This document shows positions 41,419 through 50,305 of a stretch of DNA of 64,000 nucleotides, piece by piece. Every line of letters starts with the position of its first letter. Position 1 is the first letter of the stretch. A program made the translations under genes and the position numbers. The stretch covers positions 248,001-312,000 of the forward strand of contig CAWFBT010000006.1 in the NCBI GenBank assembly GCA_963814095.1, read 5' to 3'. The DNA comes from JACVRW01 sp963814095. Its GTDB lineage: Bacteria > Actinomycetota > Thermoleophilia > Solirubrobacterales > Thermoleophilaceae. A model generated the notes under the pieces. It saw only the letters and a program-made list of their open reading frames with translations, had not been told where the DNA came from and ran no database searches.

Positions 41419-42786
41419 TCAGGCGGCGGCCCGCTCGTCGCTGCGGCTGCTGCCGGCTGCCACGAGGGCTTGACGCAGAGTCGCGATGCCCTTGGCGGGA
41501 TGGATCACCTGACCGAGCCCGAACTTGCGCGCCTCGGCCAGGCGCCGGTCCGGGTGGCCGACGTGGCGCAGCTCGCCGGTGAGGCCGAGCTCGCCGAAGG
41601 CGGCGAGCGGCTTGTCGCCGCCCAGCTGGGTGCCGCGCGCCGCGGAGGCAAGCGCCAGCGCGATCGCGAGGTCGGCACCCGGCTCGTCCACGCGAACGCC
41701 GCCCGCAACCGACACGAAGATGTCGCTCGAGCCGAGCGACGCACCGCCGTGGCGCGCCAGCACCGCGAGCACGAGCGCGAGCCGGTTGCGGTCGACGCCG
41801 TTGGCGACGCGTCGCGGAGGGACCAGCTCGCTGGGCGCCACGAGCGCCTGCACCTCCACGAGCAGCGGCCGTGAGCCCTCCATCGCACAGAGCACGACCG
41901 AGCCCGGCGCGCGGGTGGCCTCCGTGACGAAGCGCGCGCTCGCGTCCTCGACCTCGACGAGCCCGTGCTCGTGCATCTCGAAGACACCGACCTCGCTCGT
42001 CGAGCCGAAGCGGTTCTTGAGCGCCCGCAGGGTCCGGTAGGTCCGCTCGCGCTCGCCCTCGAACGACAGCACGCAGTCGACGAGGTGCTCGAGCACCCGC
42101 GGGCCCGCGATCGAGCCCTCCTTCGTCACGTGGCCGACGAGGATCACCGCGATCGCGCGCTCCTTCGCGAGCCGCATCAGCCGGCCCGCCACCTCGCGCA
42201 CCTGGCCGACCGAGCCCGGGCTGCCCGACATCGCGGGGTCGTAGAGCACCTGCACGGAGTCGACGACGCAGACGTCGGGGCGCTCGGCGTCGATGGTCGC
42301 GAGCACGGCGTCGAGGTCCGTCTCAGCCACGATCGGAACTTGGAGTGCCGCCGGCCCCAGTCGCTCGGCGCGCAGCTTGACCTGGGCGGCCGACTCCTCG
42401 CCAGAGACGTACAGGACGCTGCGGCCTGCCGCGGCGAGGTTGCCGAGTGCGGCGCTCGTGAGCGTCGACTTGCCGATCCCGGGCGAGCCGCCGATCAGGA
42501 CGAGCGAGCCCGGCACGACGCCCCCGCCCAGGACCCGGTCGAGCTCGCCGATGCCCGTGCGGAGGCGCTCGATCCGGGCCGCCTGGACCTGACCGAGCGG
42601 GACCGGCTTGAGGGCGCGCCCGCGGCTTCCGTTGCCGTTCCCGCCGCCGCTGCCCGCGCGCGGCGCCGCGACGCGCCGCTCCTCGACCAGCGTGTTCCAC
42701 TCACCGCAACCCGGGCAGCGGCCGTGCCACTTCGGGCTCTCGTGCCCGCACGACGAGCAGGCGAAGACGGTGGCGGATCGGGCCAT
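41419..42786 (-). CDS. radA: DNA repair protein RadA
   Basis: 455 residues. The N-terminal zinc finger has Cys10, 13, 24 and 27. The RecA-like ATPase has Walker A GGSPGIGKSTL near residue 100 and Walker B VCVVDSVQVLYDP. The RadA motif ALKNRFGSTSEVGVFEM is followed by a Lon-like domain (SDIFVSVAGGVRVDEPGADLAIALALASA). RadA drives branch migration in recombination repair. The gene is alone here; its usual partner disA is at 29-30 kb. Confidence 0.95.
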   Translation of the reverse strand: MARSATVFACSSCGHESPKWHGRCPGCGEWNTLVEERRVAAPRAGSGGGNGNGSRGRALKPVPLGQVQAARIERLRTGIGELDRVLGGGVVPGSLVLIGGSPGIGKSTLTSAALGNLAAAGRSVLYVSGEESAAQVKLRAERLGPAALQVPIVAETDLDAVLATIDAERPDVCVVDSVQVLYDPAMSGSPGSVGQVREVAGRLMRLAKERAIAVILVGHVTKEGSIAGPRVLEHLVDCVLSFEGERERTYRTLRALKNRFGSTSEVGVFEMHEHGLVEVEDASARFVTEATRAPGSVVLCAMEGSRPLLVEVQALVAPSELVPPRRVANGVDRNRLALVLAVLARHGGASLGSSDIFVSVAGGVRVDEPGADLAIALALASAARGTQLGGDKPLAAFGELGLTGELRHVGHPDRRLAEARKFGLGQVIHPAKGIATLRQALVAAGSSRSDERAAA

Positions 42787-42871
42787 GCTGCGAGGCTAAG
42801 CCGCAGGCAGGACGGCTTCGCCCCGAGCCTTCTTTCATTCCGTCCGGCCCACGCGGTTCGATCGCTGGTTC

Positions 42872-44581
42872 GTGGCACGACTGAGCGACCAGTCCCTGGC
42901 GGGTGCCGAGTTCCTCGCCGTCGATACGGAGACGAACGGGTTGGCGGGAGACCTCTGCGAAATGACCGAGGTCGGCGCAGTGCTCGTGGGTGGAGGCGAG
43001 CTGCACGACACATTCGACTCGCTCGTCCGGACGGAACGTCCGCTGTCGCGCGGGATCCAGCGCTTCACGGGGATCACTCAGGGAATGGTCGAGTCCGCCC
43101 CGGCCGCCGAGGAGGTGCTGCCGGAGTTGGCGGAGATGCTCGATGGACGCGTCTTCGTCGCCCACAACGCCCGCTTCGACCTCGCGGTGCTGCGGCAGGC
43201 GTTCGAGCGGGCCGGGCTCGACTGGCCCAACCCACCGGCGCTCTGCACGGTCACGCTGGCGCGCCGCTTCGCGCCGCTCGTGCGCAAGCGCGGGCTCGCC
43301 TCGCTCGCCGGCTCGCTCGGCATCGATGTCGAGGAGGTCCACCGGGCGTTGCCCGACGCCCTCACGTGCGCGCGCGTCCTATGCGCGCTCTTCCCGCGGC
43401 TGTGCGCGAACGCGCCCACGATCGGGGACGCCGTCTCGCTGCTGCGCGGCCACCGGCGCGCGCGCAAGACGGAGGCGCACGAGCGCATCCCGCCCGACCA
43501 GCGTCCCGACCTGTCGACCCTGCCCGACGATCCGGGCGTCTACATCTTCCGCGACGAGCGCGGGCGGCCGCTCTACGTCGGCAAATCGATCTCGCTGCGC
43601 ACGCGTGCGCGGGCCCACTTCTGCGCCCCTGCGGGCTGGACCGAGCGTGCCGAGATCGTCGACTACCGCTCGACCAACTCGGAGCTCGGCGCGCTCGTGC
43701 TCGAGAACCGCCTGATCAAGGAGTGGCGGCCGGCCGGCAACCGCGCGCTCAAGCGAACCGAGCGCTACTGCTACCTGCGCTGCCGGCTCGACATCCCCTT
43801 CCCCGTCTTCGACGTCGCGGCCGAGCCCGCGCCCGGTCACGCCGTCAACATCGGGCCGCTCGGGAGCCGCTCGCTCGCCAAGGAGCTCGCCGACCAGCTC
43901 ACCTCGCTCTACCGCCTGCGCCAGTGCGGCCGCAAGCTGAAGCTGCGCGAGCACCCGTCGGCGTACGGGCAGATGGGGCGCTGCGTCTCCCCCTGCCTCG
44001 GCGACCTCGACCCGAACGCCTATCGGCGCCAGCTCGACGCCGCGCTGGCGCACTTCGAGGAGCCGGGCGCGGGCGAGCGGTTGATCGAGGAGCTCGACGC
44101 GCGCATGCGCGAAGCGGCGAGCTCTCAGCGCTTCGAGCGCGCGGCCGCTCTGCTCCGTCGCAAGGAGCGCCTCGCCTGGGTGCTCGGGCGGCTCGACGGC
44201 CAGCTGCGCGCCACGCACTCGGCGCCTCGCCTCGTGCTGGCGCAGCACCCGGTGAAGGATCGCTTCGACGCTTTCTGGATCGTCCAGGGCAGGCTGGTCG
44301 ACTGGGGGCCGCTGCCGGGAGCGACGGAGCTCGCCGAACGGACCAAGGCCGCCCTCGCCCGCCCGCCCGGCCGTACCGTCATCCCGGTGGACGAGGTCGA
44401 CGAGCTGCGCATCGTGGCGGGCTGGGTCGCGGACCACGAACCGCCCACGCTCGAGCTCGCACCGGCGCCGAGCGAGCCGGACCTGGTGCGCTTCGTCGCC
44501 GCGGCTACGCCGACGCCGCGCCCGAGCGCTCCGCCACGCTCTTCAGATTCGCGAGCGAGTCTTGTAGCCACGACGCCATGA
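42872..44581 (+). CDS. DEDDh exonuclease fused to a GIY-YIG UvrC-like nuclease
   Basis: 569 residues from GTG 42872. Residues 12-180 are a DnaQ-type 3'-5' exonuclease (Asp18-x-Glu20 in AVDTETNG, HNARFDLAVL, and the late His-Asp in HRALPDALTCARVL). Residues 215-300 are a GIY-YIG endonuclease like UvrC (DDPGVYIFRDERGRPLYVGKS, AEIVDYRSTNSELGALVLEN). The tail has a UVR-like helix (EAASSQRFERAAALLRR) but no UvrC C-terminal nuclease. Such fusions are known in actinobacteria and have a likely role in excision repair. Its 3' end overlaps the SRPBCC gene by 77 bases on the other strand. Confidence 0.9.
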   Translation: MARLSDQSLAGAEFLAVDTETNGLAGDLCEMTEVGAVLVGGGELHDTFDSLVRTERPLSRGIQRFTGITQGMVESAPAAEEVLPELAEMLDGRVFVAHNARFDLAVLRQAFERAGLDWPNPPALCTVTLARRFAPLVRKRGLASLAGSLGIDVEEVHRALPDALTCARVLCALFPRLCANAPTIGDAVSLLRGHRRARKTEAHERIPPDQRPDLSTLPDDPGVYIFRDERGRPLYVGKSISLRTRARAHFCAPAGWTERAEIVDYRSTNSELGALVLENRLIKEWRPAGNRALKRTERYCYLRCRLDIPFPVFDVAAEPAPGHAVNIGPLGSRSLAKELADQLTSLYRLRQCGRKLKLREHPSAYGQMGRCVSPCLGDLDPNAYRRQLDAALAHFEEPGAGERLIEELDARMREAASSQRFERAAALLRRKERLAWVLGRLDGQLRATHSAPRLVLAQHPVKDRFDAFWIVQGRLVDWGPLPGATELAERTKAALARPPGRTVIPVDEVDELRIVAGWVADHEPPTLELAPAPSEPDLVRFVAAATPTPRPSAPPRSSDSRASLVATTP

Positions 44582-44948
44582 CGCGGCGCCCCGCGATGGT
44601 CGCGAAGACTGTCGTGCCGATGCTCTGCGGCTCGATCGCGAAGTGACCCTCGACGAATGTGCCGCCCTGGGCGTCGGCGAGGACGAAGCGCGTGGTCACG
44701 CCGGTGCCCTCGCAGTAGATGGAGACCTCGCGGCAGTCCTCGAGCCGGTCGATTACAAGCACGTGCTCGGACGCGCGGAACGGGCCCTTGATGACACCTC
44801 GGTAGCGACAACCCTCGCGGATGTCGGCGCATTCCGCCTCGATGACGTCCGGCCACCAGCCGGCGTGGCGGTTCGGATCGCCCACGAGCTCCCAGATCTG
44901 CTCGACGGGCGCGTCGATGAAGGCCTGCTGGCTACTGGACCGCACCAC
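44505..44948 (-). CDS. SRPBCC (START/polyketide-cyclase-like) protein
   Basis: 147 residues. QQAFIDAPVEQIWELVGDPNRHAGWWPDVIEAEC is the usual start of a polyketide_cyc2/SRPBCC ligand-binding fold. Later strands GVTTRFVLADAQGGTFVEGHF and a long C-terminal helix (ASWLQDSLANLKSVAE) complete it. No catalytic residues are recognised and ligands cannot be predicted. It overlaps the convergent exonuclease gene by 77 bases. Confidence 0.82.
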   Translation of the reverse strand: MVRSSSQQAFIDAPVEQIWELVGDPNRHAGWWPDVIEAECADIREGCRYRGVIKGPFRASEHVLVIDRLEDCREVSIYCEGTGVTTRFVLADAQGGTFVEGHFAIEPQSIGTTVFATIAGRRVMASWLQDSLANLKSVAERSGAASA

Positions 44949-45008
44949 ACGGGCATTGTCTCACGAGCGCCCGCTGAGCGAACAAATTGGTACAAGCGCG
45001 GCGCAGCG

Positions 45009-45569
45009 TCATCCGGCCGGCCTGAGCGCGGAGCTCCGCGCCGCGGCGGCGCGGCTGGCGGCCTCGCGCGCGCGTGCGACCTCCTCTGCCTCCGCGCGGC
45101 CGGCCAGGTTTATCTCGACGAGCGCGGCCGCCGCGGCCGAGGCCGCCTCGGCGAGCAGCACACCGGCGAGCGCATCGCCGCGGACGGCCTTGCCGGAGCT
45201 CACGGCGACCCCGGCGCCGAGCTCGGCCACCTCGCTCGCCGCCTCGGCGATCGCGAGCGGGGCGGCGCTGGCCTCACTGAGCGCCTCGTCGATGCGAGTC
45301 GCCCTCTCGGGGTCGTCCGCCGGCAGTCGCCTCGCCTGGAGCACCGGCTCGTAGGAGCCGAGCTCGCGCTCCGCCAGCTCGAGCGCATGCTCGTGCAGAA
45401 CACGCATGCGCTCGCCCTCGCCGCGCCCCTGGATCGTCGCTGCCATCTCGAGCAGAGCCGCCCCGAGCGCGCAGGCGCAGGCCGCGGTGGAGCCGCCGCC
45501 CGGCGCGGGCGTCGGCGCGCTGATCTCCTCGACGAGAGATGCGAAGGGAAGGCCGCTGAGCCGGTTCAT
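45009..45569 (-). CDS. Cyclodeaminase/cyclohydrolase-family protein (FTCD C-domain-like)
   Basis: 186 residues, all helical. The PTPAPGGGSTAACACALGAALLEM block near residues 18-40 is the family signature of formimino-tetrahydrofolate cyclodeaminase and the FchA methenyl-tetrahydrofolate cyclohydrolase of methylotrophs and acetogens. It would act on folate-bound one-carbon units in the cytosol. Divergent from the PhyH dioxygenase gene by 58 bases with a perfect 16-base palindrome between them, so the two are probably co-regulated. Confidence 0.8.
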   Translation of the reverse strand: MNRLSGLPFASLVEEISAPTPAPGGGSTAACACALGAALLEMAATIQGRGEGERMRVLHEHALELAERELGSYEPVLQARRLPADDPERATRIDEALSEASAAPLAIAEAASEVAELGAGVAVSSGKAVRGDALAGVLLAEAASAAAAALVEINLAGRAEAEEVARAREAASRAAAARSSALRPAG

Positions 45570-45598
45570 CGAGGCCGATGCTATTCCGGTAGCCTCGT

Positions 45599-45614
45599 TG
45601 GACGAATTCGTCCA
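45599..45614. promoter_or_regulatory. Perfect palindrome TGGACGAATTCGTCCA
   Basis: A 16-base perfect dyad centred between the divergent cyclodeaminase and PhyH genes, 14 bases before the PhyH start. The half AATTCGTCCA recurs at 51408-51417 before the GcvT-like gene, also shortly before its ribosome site. Probable operator shared by the one-carbon genes. Confidence 0.6.
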
Positions 45615-45627
45615 TAGAGGAGGTGCG

Positions 45628-46506
45628 ATGTCGACGGCTATGGGTGCCGGCGTCCTCGAGGACGTCAGCGACGATCAGGTGGAGAGCTTCCGGCGCGACG
45701 GCTTCCTGATCATCGAGGAGGGCCTTCTTGCTCCGGGCACGATCGAGGTGCTGCGCGAGCGCTTCGCCGCCCTCTTCGAGGGTGAGTACGCCACCGGCAT
45801 CGCCCCGGACGAGGTCAACTGGAAGAAGGGCCGCGATCCCGCCGACCGCACCCGTCAGATCTGCAACGGCTGGCGCTCGGACGACCTCATCGCCGCGCAG
45901 GTGCTGAGCGAGCGCACCGGCCGCCTCGCAGCCAAGCTGATGGGCTATCGCGGCACTCGCATGGTCCAGGACAACTGCCTCTGGAAGCCGCCGGGGGCGC
46001 GCTCACTCGGCATGCATCAGGACGCCTCCTACGCCGGCTATCTGGTGCCCAAGGAGATGATCACCTGCTGGGTGGCGCTGGACGACACGCAGGCGGGCGG
46101 CGGCACCATCGAGCACGTGCGCGGCTCGCACCTGTGGCCGGAGACCCCGCCCGACCGCGGCAGCTTCCACGCGCCCGAGGACTGGCTCGCGCCCGTGGCG
46201 GCCGCGGTGCCGGAGGGGGTCGAGCCCGAGCGCGTGCCGGTGGTCGTCAAGGCGGGCGGCTGCGCCTTCCACCACGGCTGGACCTTCCACGGCTCCGGGC
46301 CGAACGAGGCAACCAGGGAGCGCCGCGCTCTCGTGACCCACATGACGCCGGTCGAGGCGCGCTTCCATCCCACCGAGGTCGACCTGATCTACTCGCGCTA
46401 CCGCCGGCGCGGCGACCTCGCACTCGACGAGTCGTTCTTCCCGGTGCTCTGGGACGAGAACGGCGGGCGCAGCGCGTGGCTCGCCTCATTGCCCGAGCTG
46501 CCCTAG
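45628..46506 (+). CDS. Phytanoyl-CoA dioxygenase (PhyH) family protein
   Basis: 292 residues from ATG 45628 (AGAGGAGG upstream). Fe(II)/2-oxoglutarate oxygenase fold: FRRDGFLIIEEGLL, the metal pair His-x-Asp in GMHQDASYAGY near residue 132, MITCWVALDDTQAGGGTIEHVRGSHLW, and distal His in FHHGWTFHGSGPNEA with the following Arg for 2-oxoglutarate. These enzymes hydroxylate or oxidatively demethylate small molecules. The one-carbon context suggests an N- or O-methyl substrate, but this is inference. Confidence 0.87.
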   Translation: MSTAMGAGVLEDVSDDQVESFRRDGFLIIEEGLLAPGTIEVLRERFAALFEGEYATGIAPDEVNWKKGRDPADRTRQICNGWRSDDLIAAQVLSERTGRLAAKLMGYRGTRMVQDNCLWKPPGARSLGMHQDASYAGYLVPKEMITCWVALDDTQAGGGTIEHVRGSHLWPETPPDRGSFHAPEDWLAPVAAAVPEGVEPERVPVVVKAGGCAFHHGWTFHGSGPNEATRERRALVTHMTPVEARFHPTEVDLIYSRYRRRGDLALDESFFPVLWDENGGRSAWLASLPELP

Positions 46507-46509
46507 CGA

Positions 46510-47074
46510 GTGGCACCAGGCGAGCTCGAGCGGCATCCGTCTCTCGATGACCGCTTCGACCCGGCTGTTCGCATCGTCGACTACGACCCGGAGTGGCCCG
46601 AGCTCGCGGCAGCAGAGCTCCGTCGTATAGCTGCGGCGCTCGGCGAGTCGGCCGTGCGCCTGGAGCACGTGGGCTCGACCGCCGTGCCCGGCCTCGCGGC
46701 CAAGCCGATCGTCGACCTGCAGCTGTCGGTCCCGGCCGTCGAGCAGCGGGAGCGCTACCTCGAGCCGCTCGAGGGGCTCGGCTATCTGTTCGTGCCGGCG
46801 CCCGAGTCGCCTGACTACCACCTCTTCGCCAAGCCGCCGGAGCGGCCGCGCAGCTATCACCTGCACGTCTGCGAGGCCGGGAGCGGGCACGAGCGCCGCC
46901 ACGTCGCCGTGCGTGACTACCTGCGCGACGAACCCGGAGGAGGCGGCCGGCTACGAGGGCTTCAAGCGCCGCCTCGCGGAACGCCACCCGCAGGACCGGC
47001 TCGCATACATCGAGGGCAAGGACGACTTCGTCGCCGCGCTCGAGGCGCGGGCGCTTCGCTGGGCGCGGACCTAG
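46510..47074 (+). CDS. GrpB/nucleotidyltransferase-fold protein, one frameshift
   Basis: About 187 residues after repair. VRIVDYDPEWPELAAAELRRI, VRLEHVGSTAVPGLAAKPIVDLQLSV and YHLHVCEAGSGHERRHVAVRDYLR are the GrpB (UPF0157) signature, a nucleotidyltransferase-like fold of unclear substrate. An extra G near 46930 breaks the frame; the repaired end is EEAAGYEGFKRRLAERHPQ to RALRWART and TAG 47072-47074, which overlaps the convergent lyase stop. Start GTG 46510, 3 bases after the PhyH stop. Confidence 0.82.
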
Positions 47075-48069
47075 GCGACCGAGCGCACGCGGCTGCCGGG
47101 CTCGCGCGCCTCGATCTGCTCGAGCTTCGCCAGCAGGTTCTCCGCCATCCGGATCGACGCTGCGTCGATCAGGCGGCCGTCGAGTGAGACCGCCCCCCTG
47201 CCCTCCGCGGCCGCCTCGCTCATCGCTTCGACGATGCGCCTGGTGCGCTCGACGAGCCGCGGCGCCGGCGTGAACACCTCGTTGGCGAGCTCGATCTGCG
47301 CGGGGTGGATCGCCCACTTGCCCTCGTAGCCGAGCACGGCCGAGCGGCGGGCGGCCGCGATGAAGCCCTCCGCATCGGTGAAGTCGCCGAAGGGGCCGTC
47401 GATCGGGCGCAGCCCGTGGGCACGGCAGGTCACGGCGATGCGAGCGAGCGGGTAGTGCCACTGGTCACCCCAGTGACGCTCCCGCTCATCCGCATGCCCG
47501 TCCGAATCGGTGAGCACGGCGTAGTTCGGGTCGACCCCGCCGATCGAGGCGGTGTGGCTCTGGATCGACGCCGCGTAGTCGGCGACCCCGAAGATCATCG
47601 CCTCCATCCGCTCCGGGCAGGCGGTGGCGATCTCGTCGACGTTGACCATGCCGATCGCCGTCTCGATCAGCACGGCGAGGCCGACCCGGCGCTCGAGCCG
47701 CATCGCCTCTTCGATCTGAGTCAGCAGCGTCGCGACGAGGTGGACGTCGCCCGCGCCGCTCACCTTGGGAATCACGATTGCGTCCACGTGCTCGCCGGCC
47801 TGCTCGATCACGTCGACGATGTCCCGGTAGCACCAGTGCGTGTCGAGCCCGTTGATGCGCACGGAGACCGAGCAGCCGGACCAGTCCTGCTCGCGCAGGG
47901 CATCGACGATGTTGAGGCGCGCCTGCTCCTTGTCGTCGGGCGCAACCGCGTCCTCGAGGTCGAGCATCACGACGTCGGCGTCCAGTCCGGGCGCCTTCTC
48001 GAGCATGCGGACGTTGCTGCCCGGAACGCATAGCTCGCTTCTGTGCAGGCGCGTCTTGGTCGGCGTCAT
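47071..48069 (-). CDS. HpcH/CitE-family CoA-ester lyase (malyl-CoA lyase-like)
   Basis: 332 residues from ATG 48069. RSELCVPGSNVRMLEKAPGLDADVVMLDLEDAVAPDDKEQAR, VSVRINGLDTHWCYRD, IVIPKVSGAGDV, LAVLIETAIGMVNVDEIA (metal Glu) and GYEGKWAIHPAQIELANEVF are typical of CitE-like and L-malyl-CoA lyases. It would split malyl- or citramalyl-type CoA thioesters to glyoxylate/pyruvate and acyl-CoA. Divergent from a glyoxylate aminotransferase gene: the pair recalls the serine cycle (Mcl and Sga). Confidence 0.87.
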   Translation of the reverse strand: MTPTKTRLHRSELCVPGSNVRMLEKAPGLDADVVMLDLEDAVAPDDKEQARLNIVDALREQDWSGCSVSVRINGLDTHWCYRDIVDVIEQAGEHVDAIVIPKVSGAGDVHLVATLLTQIEEAMRLERRVGLAVLIETAIGMVNVDEIATACPERMEAMIFGVADYAASIQSHTASIGGVDPNYAVLTDSDGHADERERHWGDQWHYPLARIAVTCRAHGLRPIDGPFGDFTDAEGFIAAARRSAVLGYEGKWAIHPAQIELANEVFTPAPRLVERTRRIVEAMSEAAAEGRGAVSLDGRLIDAASIRMAENLLAKLEQIEAREPGSRVRSVA

Positions 48070-48143
48070 CAGAGCAGTAGAGCGGCTGACCGTCCGTCTC
48101 CGCAAGCTGGGATAGGGGAATTCTGCCGACCGCTCGCCCGTGT

Positions 48144-48168
48144 CCAATACATAGATGTGCATCTATTG
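48144..48168. promoter_or_regulatory. LysR-type site in the lyase/aminotransferase divergent region
   Basis: CCAATACAT at 48144-48152 is the reverse complement of ATGTATTGG found before the lysR gene (50290-50298). It abuts a perfect dyad ATAGATG-TG-CATCTAT at 48151-48166. This AT-rich patch stands out in a very GC-rich region. Likely target of the neighbouring LysR protein for both divergent genes. Confidence 0.5.
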
Positions 48169-48223
48169 CTTACGCAAAAGTCTTAGGTTGATGCACAAAC
48201 AAACATCGGTCACGCTGTGATCC

Positions 48224-49366
48224 ATGACGTCGCAACTACCTGTGCTCGATCCCCCGGAGCGGCTGCTCTGCGGCCCCGGCCCAACGAACGTAGACCCGGC
48301 CGTGCTCGATGCCATGCGCAAGCCGATGCTCGGCCACCTCGATCCCGACCTGCACGAGATCCTGCTGGACGTGGTCGGCATGCTGCGGCGCACGTGGCGC
48401 ATGCAAGACGGGCTCGTGCTGCCGCTCCACTGCACCGGCACCGCCGGCATGGAGAGCGGCATCGCGAACTTGGTCGAGCCCGGCGACACCGTGGTGGTGG
48501 GCGTGTGCGGCTACTTCGGCCGAAGGATCGCGGAGATCGCCCGTCGCTACGGAGCAATCGTGGTCGAGGTGCAGGCGGATTGGGGCGAGTCGATCCCCAA
48601 CGAGCGACTGCTCGCTGAGCTCGACAATCATCCCGACGCACGGCTGCTGGCGGTCGTGCACGCCGAGACCTCGACGGGGATCGAGCACCCGCTCGCCGAC
48701 CTGGCCGAGGCGATGGCCGGCTGCAGCGCGCTGCTGATGGCCGACTGCGTCACCTCGTTCGGCGGAGTGGAGCTCGAGACAGGCGCCTGGGGGATCGACT
48801 ACGCGTACGCCTGTACCCAGAAGTGCCTCGCCGCCCCGCCCGGCATGTCTCCGGTCGCCGTATCCGAGCGGGCGCTCGAGCGAATCCGCTCGCGCCGCAC
48901 ACCGGTGCCGTTCTCGTTCGATCTCCTCATGCTCGAGCAGTACTGGGTCGAGCGGCCCGCCGTGTATCACCACACGGCGCCGATCCTCTCGATCTACGCG
49001 CTGCACGAGGCGCTGCGGCGCGTGCTCGACGAGGGCGTCGAGGAGCGCTGGTCGCGGCACGCTCACGCCGGCCTTCATCTCCAGACGGAGCTCGAGGAGC
49101 GCGGCCACGAGCTGCTCGCCGAGCCCGACCACCGGCTCGCGCCGCTGACCGCCGTGCGCGTGCCGGAGGGCGTGGACGGCAAGCGAGTGCAGGGGCGCAT
49201 GCTCCGCGAGCACGGAATCGAGATCGGCGGCGGCCTCGGTCCCGCGGCTCCGGCGATGTGGCGGATCGGGCTGATGGGCCGCAACGCGACCGCGGAGACA
49301 GCCGACCGCGTGGTGGCTGCACTCGACACGGTGCTGGCCGCGGAGCCGGCGCCGGCGCTCGCCTAG
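48224..49366 (+). CDS. Serine/alanine-glyoxylate aminotransferase-like (class V, PLP)
   Basis: 380 residues. CGPGPTNVDPAVLDAM is the usual start of the alanine/serine-glyoxylate aminotransferase group. LHCTGTAGMESGIANLV binds the PLP phosphate, Asp174 (LMADCVTSFGG) pairs with the ring, and Lys200 (CTQKCLAAPPGMSP) forms the Schiff base. It would convert glyoxylate to glycine using serine or alanine, as SgaA does in the serine cycle. Start ATG 48224; a lysR gene follows on the other strand 5 bases after its stop. Confidence 0.88.
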   Translation: MTSQLPVLDPPERLLCGPGPTNVDPAVLDAMRKPMLGHLDPDLHEILLDVVGMLRRTWRMQDGLVLPLHCTGTAGMESGIANLVEPGDTVVVGVCGYFGRRIAEIARRYGAIVVEVQADWGESIPNERLLAELDNHPDARLLAVVHAETSTGIEHPLADLAEAMAGCSALLMADCVTSFGGVELETGAWGIDYAYACTQKCLAAPPGMSPVAVSERALERIRSRRTPVPFSFDLLMLEQYWVERPAVYHHTAPILSIYALHEALRRVLDEGVEERWSRHAHAGLHLQTELEERGHELLAEPDHRLAPLTAVRVPEGVDGKRVQGRMLREHGIEIGGGLGPAAPAMWRIGLMGRNATAETADRVVAALDTVLAAEPAPALA

Positions 49367-49371
49367 CGGGG

Positions 49372-50277
49372 TCAGCGCGCCAGCACGTGGCGCGCCGCCC
49401 GCGACGCGCAGAACGACATGAACGCCTCGACCTCGGGCCGCAGCGGCCCGATCGCCGAGCGCACGACGTGCCAGCGCCGCTCCGGGAGCCCGCCGCGCGG
49501 TGAGATCGTGTCCAGCAGGCCGAGCGACAGCTCGAGCTCCACGGCCACGCGCGACTGAAGCGCGACGCCGAGCCCAGCGCGTGCGGCCTGCTTGATCGCG
49601 CCGTTCGACCCCAGCGTCAGGATCGTGGGCTCGAGCCCGCGCCCCGCGAGCCACTCCTCGCACATCGTGCGCGTCCCGGAGCCGACCTCGCGCAGCAGCC
49701 AGGGCCGTGCCGCCAGCTCCTCGACCGCCACCCACGGCCGCTTCGCGAGCGGGTCGCCGGACGCCGTGATCAGCACGAACTCGTTGTCGGCGAAGGCCTC
49801 GCCCGTGAGGCGCTCGTCCTGTGGGATGCGCCCGGTGATCGCGACGTCGACCTCGTGGTCGAGCACGCGCCGAAACACCCGCTCGCGGTTGCCCACGTCG
49901 AGGCTGATCTCGAGCTCGGGCCGGCTCTCGTGGAACGCCTGGATCAACTGTGGCGCCAGGTGCTCGCCGGCCGTCGTGACCGCGCTCACCCGCAGCGTGC
50001 GGCTCTCCTCACCCGCCGCCTCGCGCGCCACGCGCGCGCCCTGGTCGAGCAGGCCGAGCACGTCGCTCGCGTACGCCACGTAGGCGGCGCCCGCCGCGGT
50101 CGGCCGCAGCGTGCGGCCGGCGCGCTCGGTCAGCGTGATCCCGAGCTCGCGCTCGAGCGCCGACACTGCCGCCGACACGGAGGGCTGCGTGACCACCAGC
50201 TCCTCGGCCGCTGCGGTCACCGAGCCGCGCCGCACGACGGTGAGGAAGGCCGTCAACTGGGTGAGAGTCACAGCCAT
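49372..50277 (-). CDS. LysR-family transcriptional regulator (CbbR-like context)
   Basis: 301 residues. N-terminal winged helix: LTQLTAFLTVVRRGSVTAAAEELVVTQPSVSAAVSALERELG. The two-lobe effector domain includes RVSAVTTAGEHLAPQLIQAFHE and GRIPQDERLTGEAFADNEFVLI. It sits between the aminotransferase and phosphoribulokinase genes, so CbbR-type control by a sugar phosphate or a glyoxylate-related metabolite is plausible. Only 28 bases separate its start from the kinase stop, and they hold the ATGTATTGG motif. Confidence 0.88.
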   Translation of the reverse strand: MAVTLTQLTAFLTVVRRGSVTAAAEELVVTQPSVSAAVSALERELGITLTERAGRTLRPTAAGAAYVAYASDVLGLLDQGARVAREAAGEESRTLRVSAVTTAGEHLAPQLIQAFHESRPELEISLDVGNRERVFRRVLDHEVDVAITGRIPQDERLTGEAFADNEFVLITASGDPLAKRPWVAVEELAARPWLLREVGSGTRTMCEEWLAGRGLEPTILTLGSNGAIKQAARAGLGVALQSRVAVELELSLGLLDTISPRGGLPERRWHVVRSAIGPLRPEVEAFMSFCASRAARHVLAR

Positions 50278-50289
50278 GGCTGCGACCTA

Positions 50290-50298
50290 ATGTATTGG
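50290..50298. promoter_or_regulatory. ATGTATTGG motif before lysR
   Basis: Nine bases identical in reverse complement to 48144-48152. A second ATGTAT follows ten bases later (50308-50313). Possible autoregulatory LysR site in the 28 bases between the phosphoribulokinase stop and the lysR start. Confidence 0.4.
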
Positions 50299-50305
50299 CA
50301 ATCGC

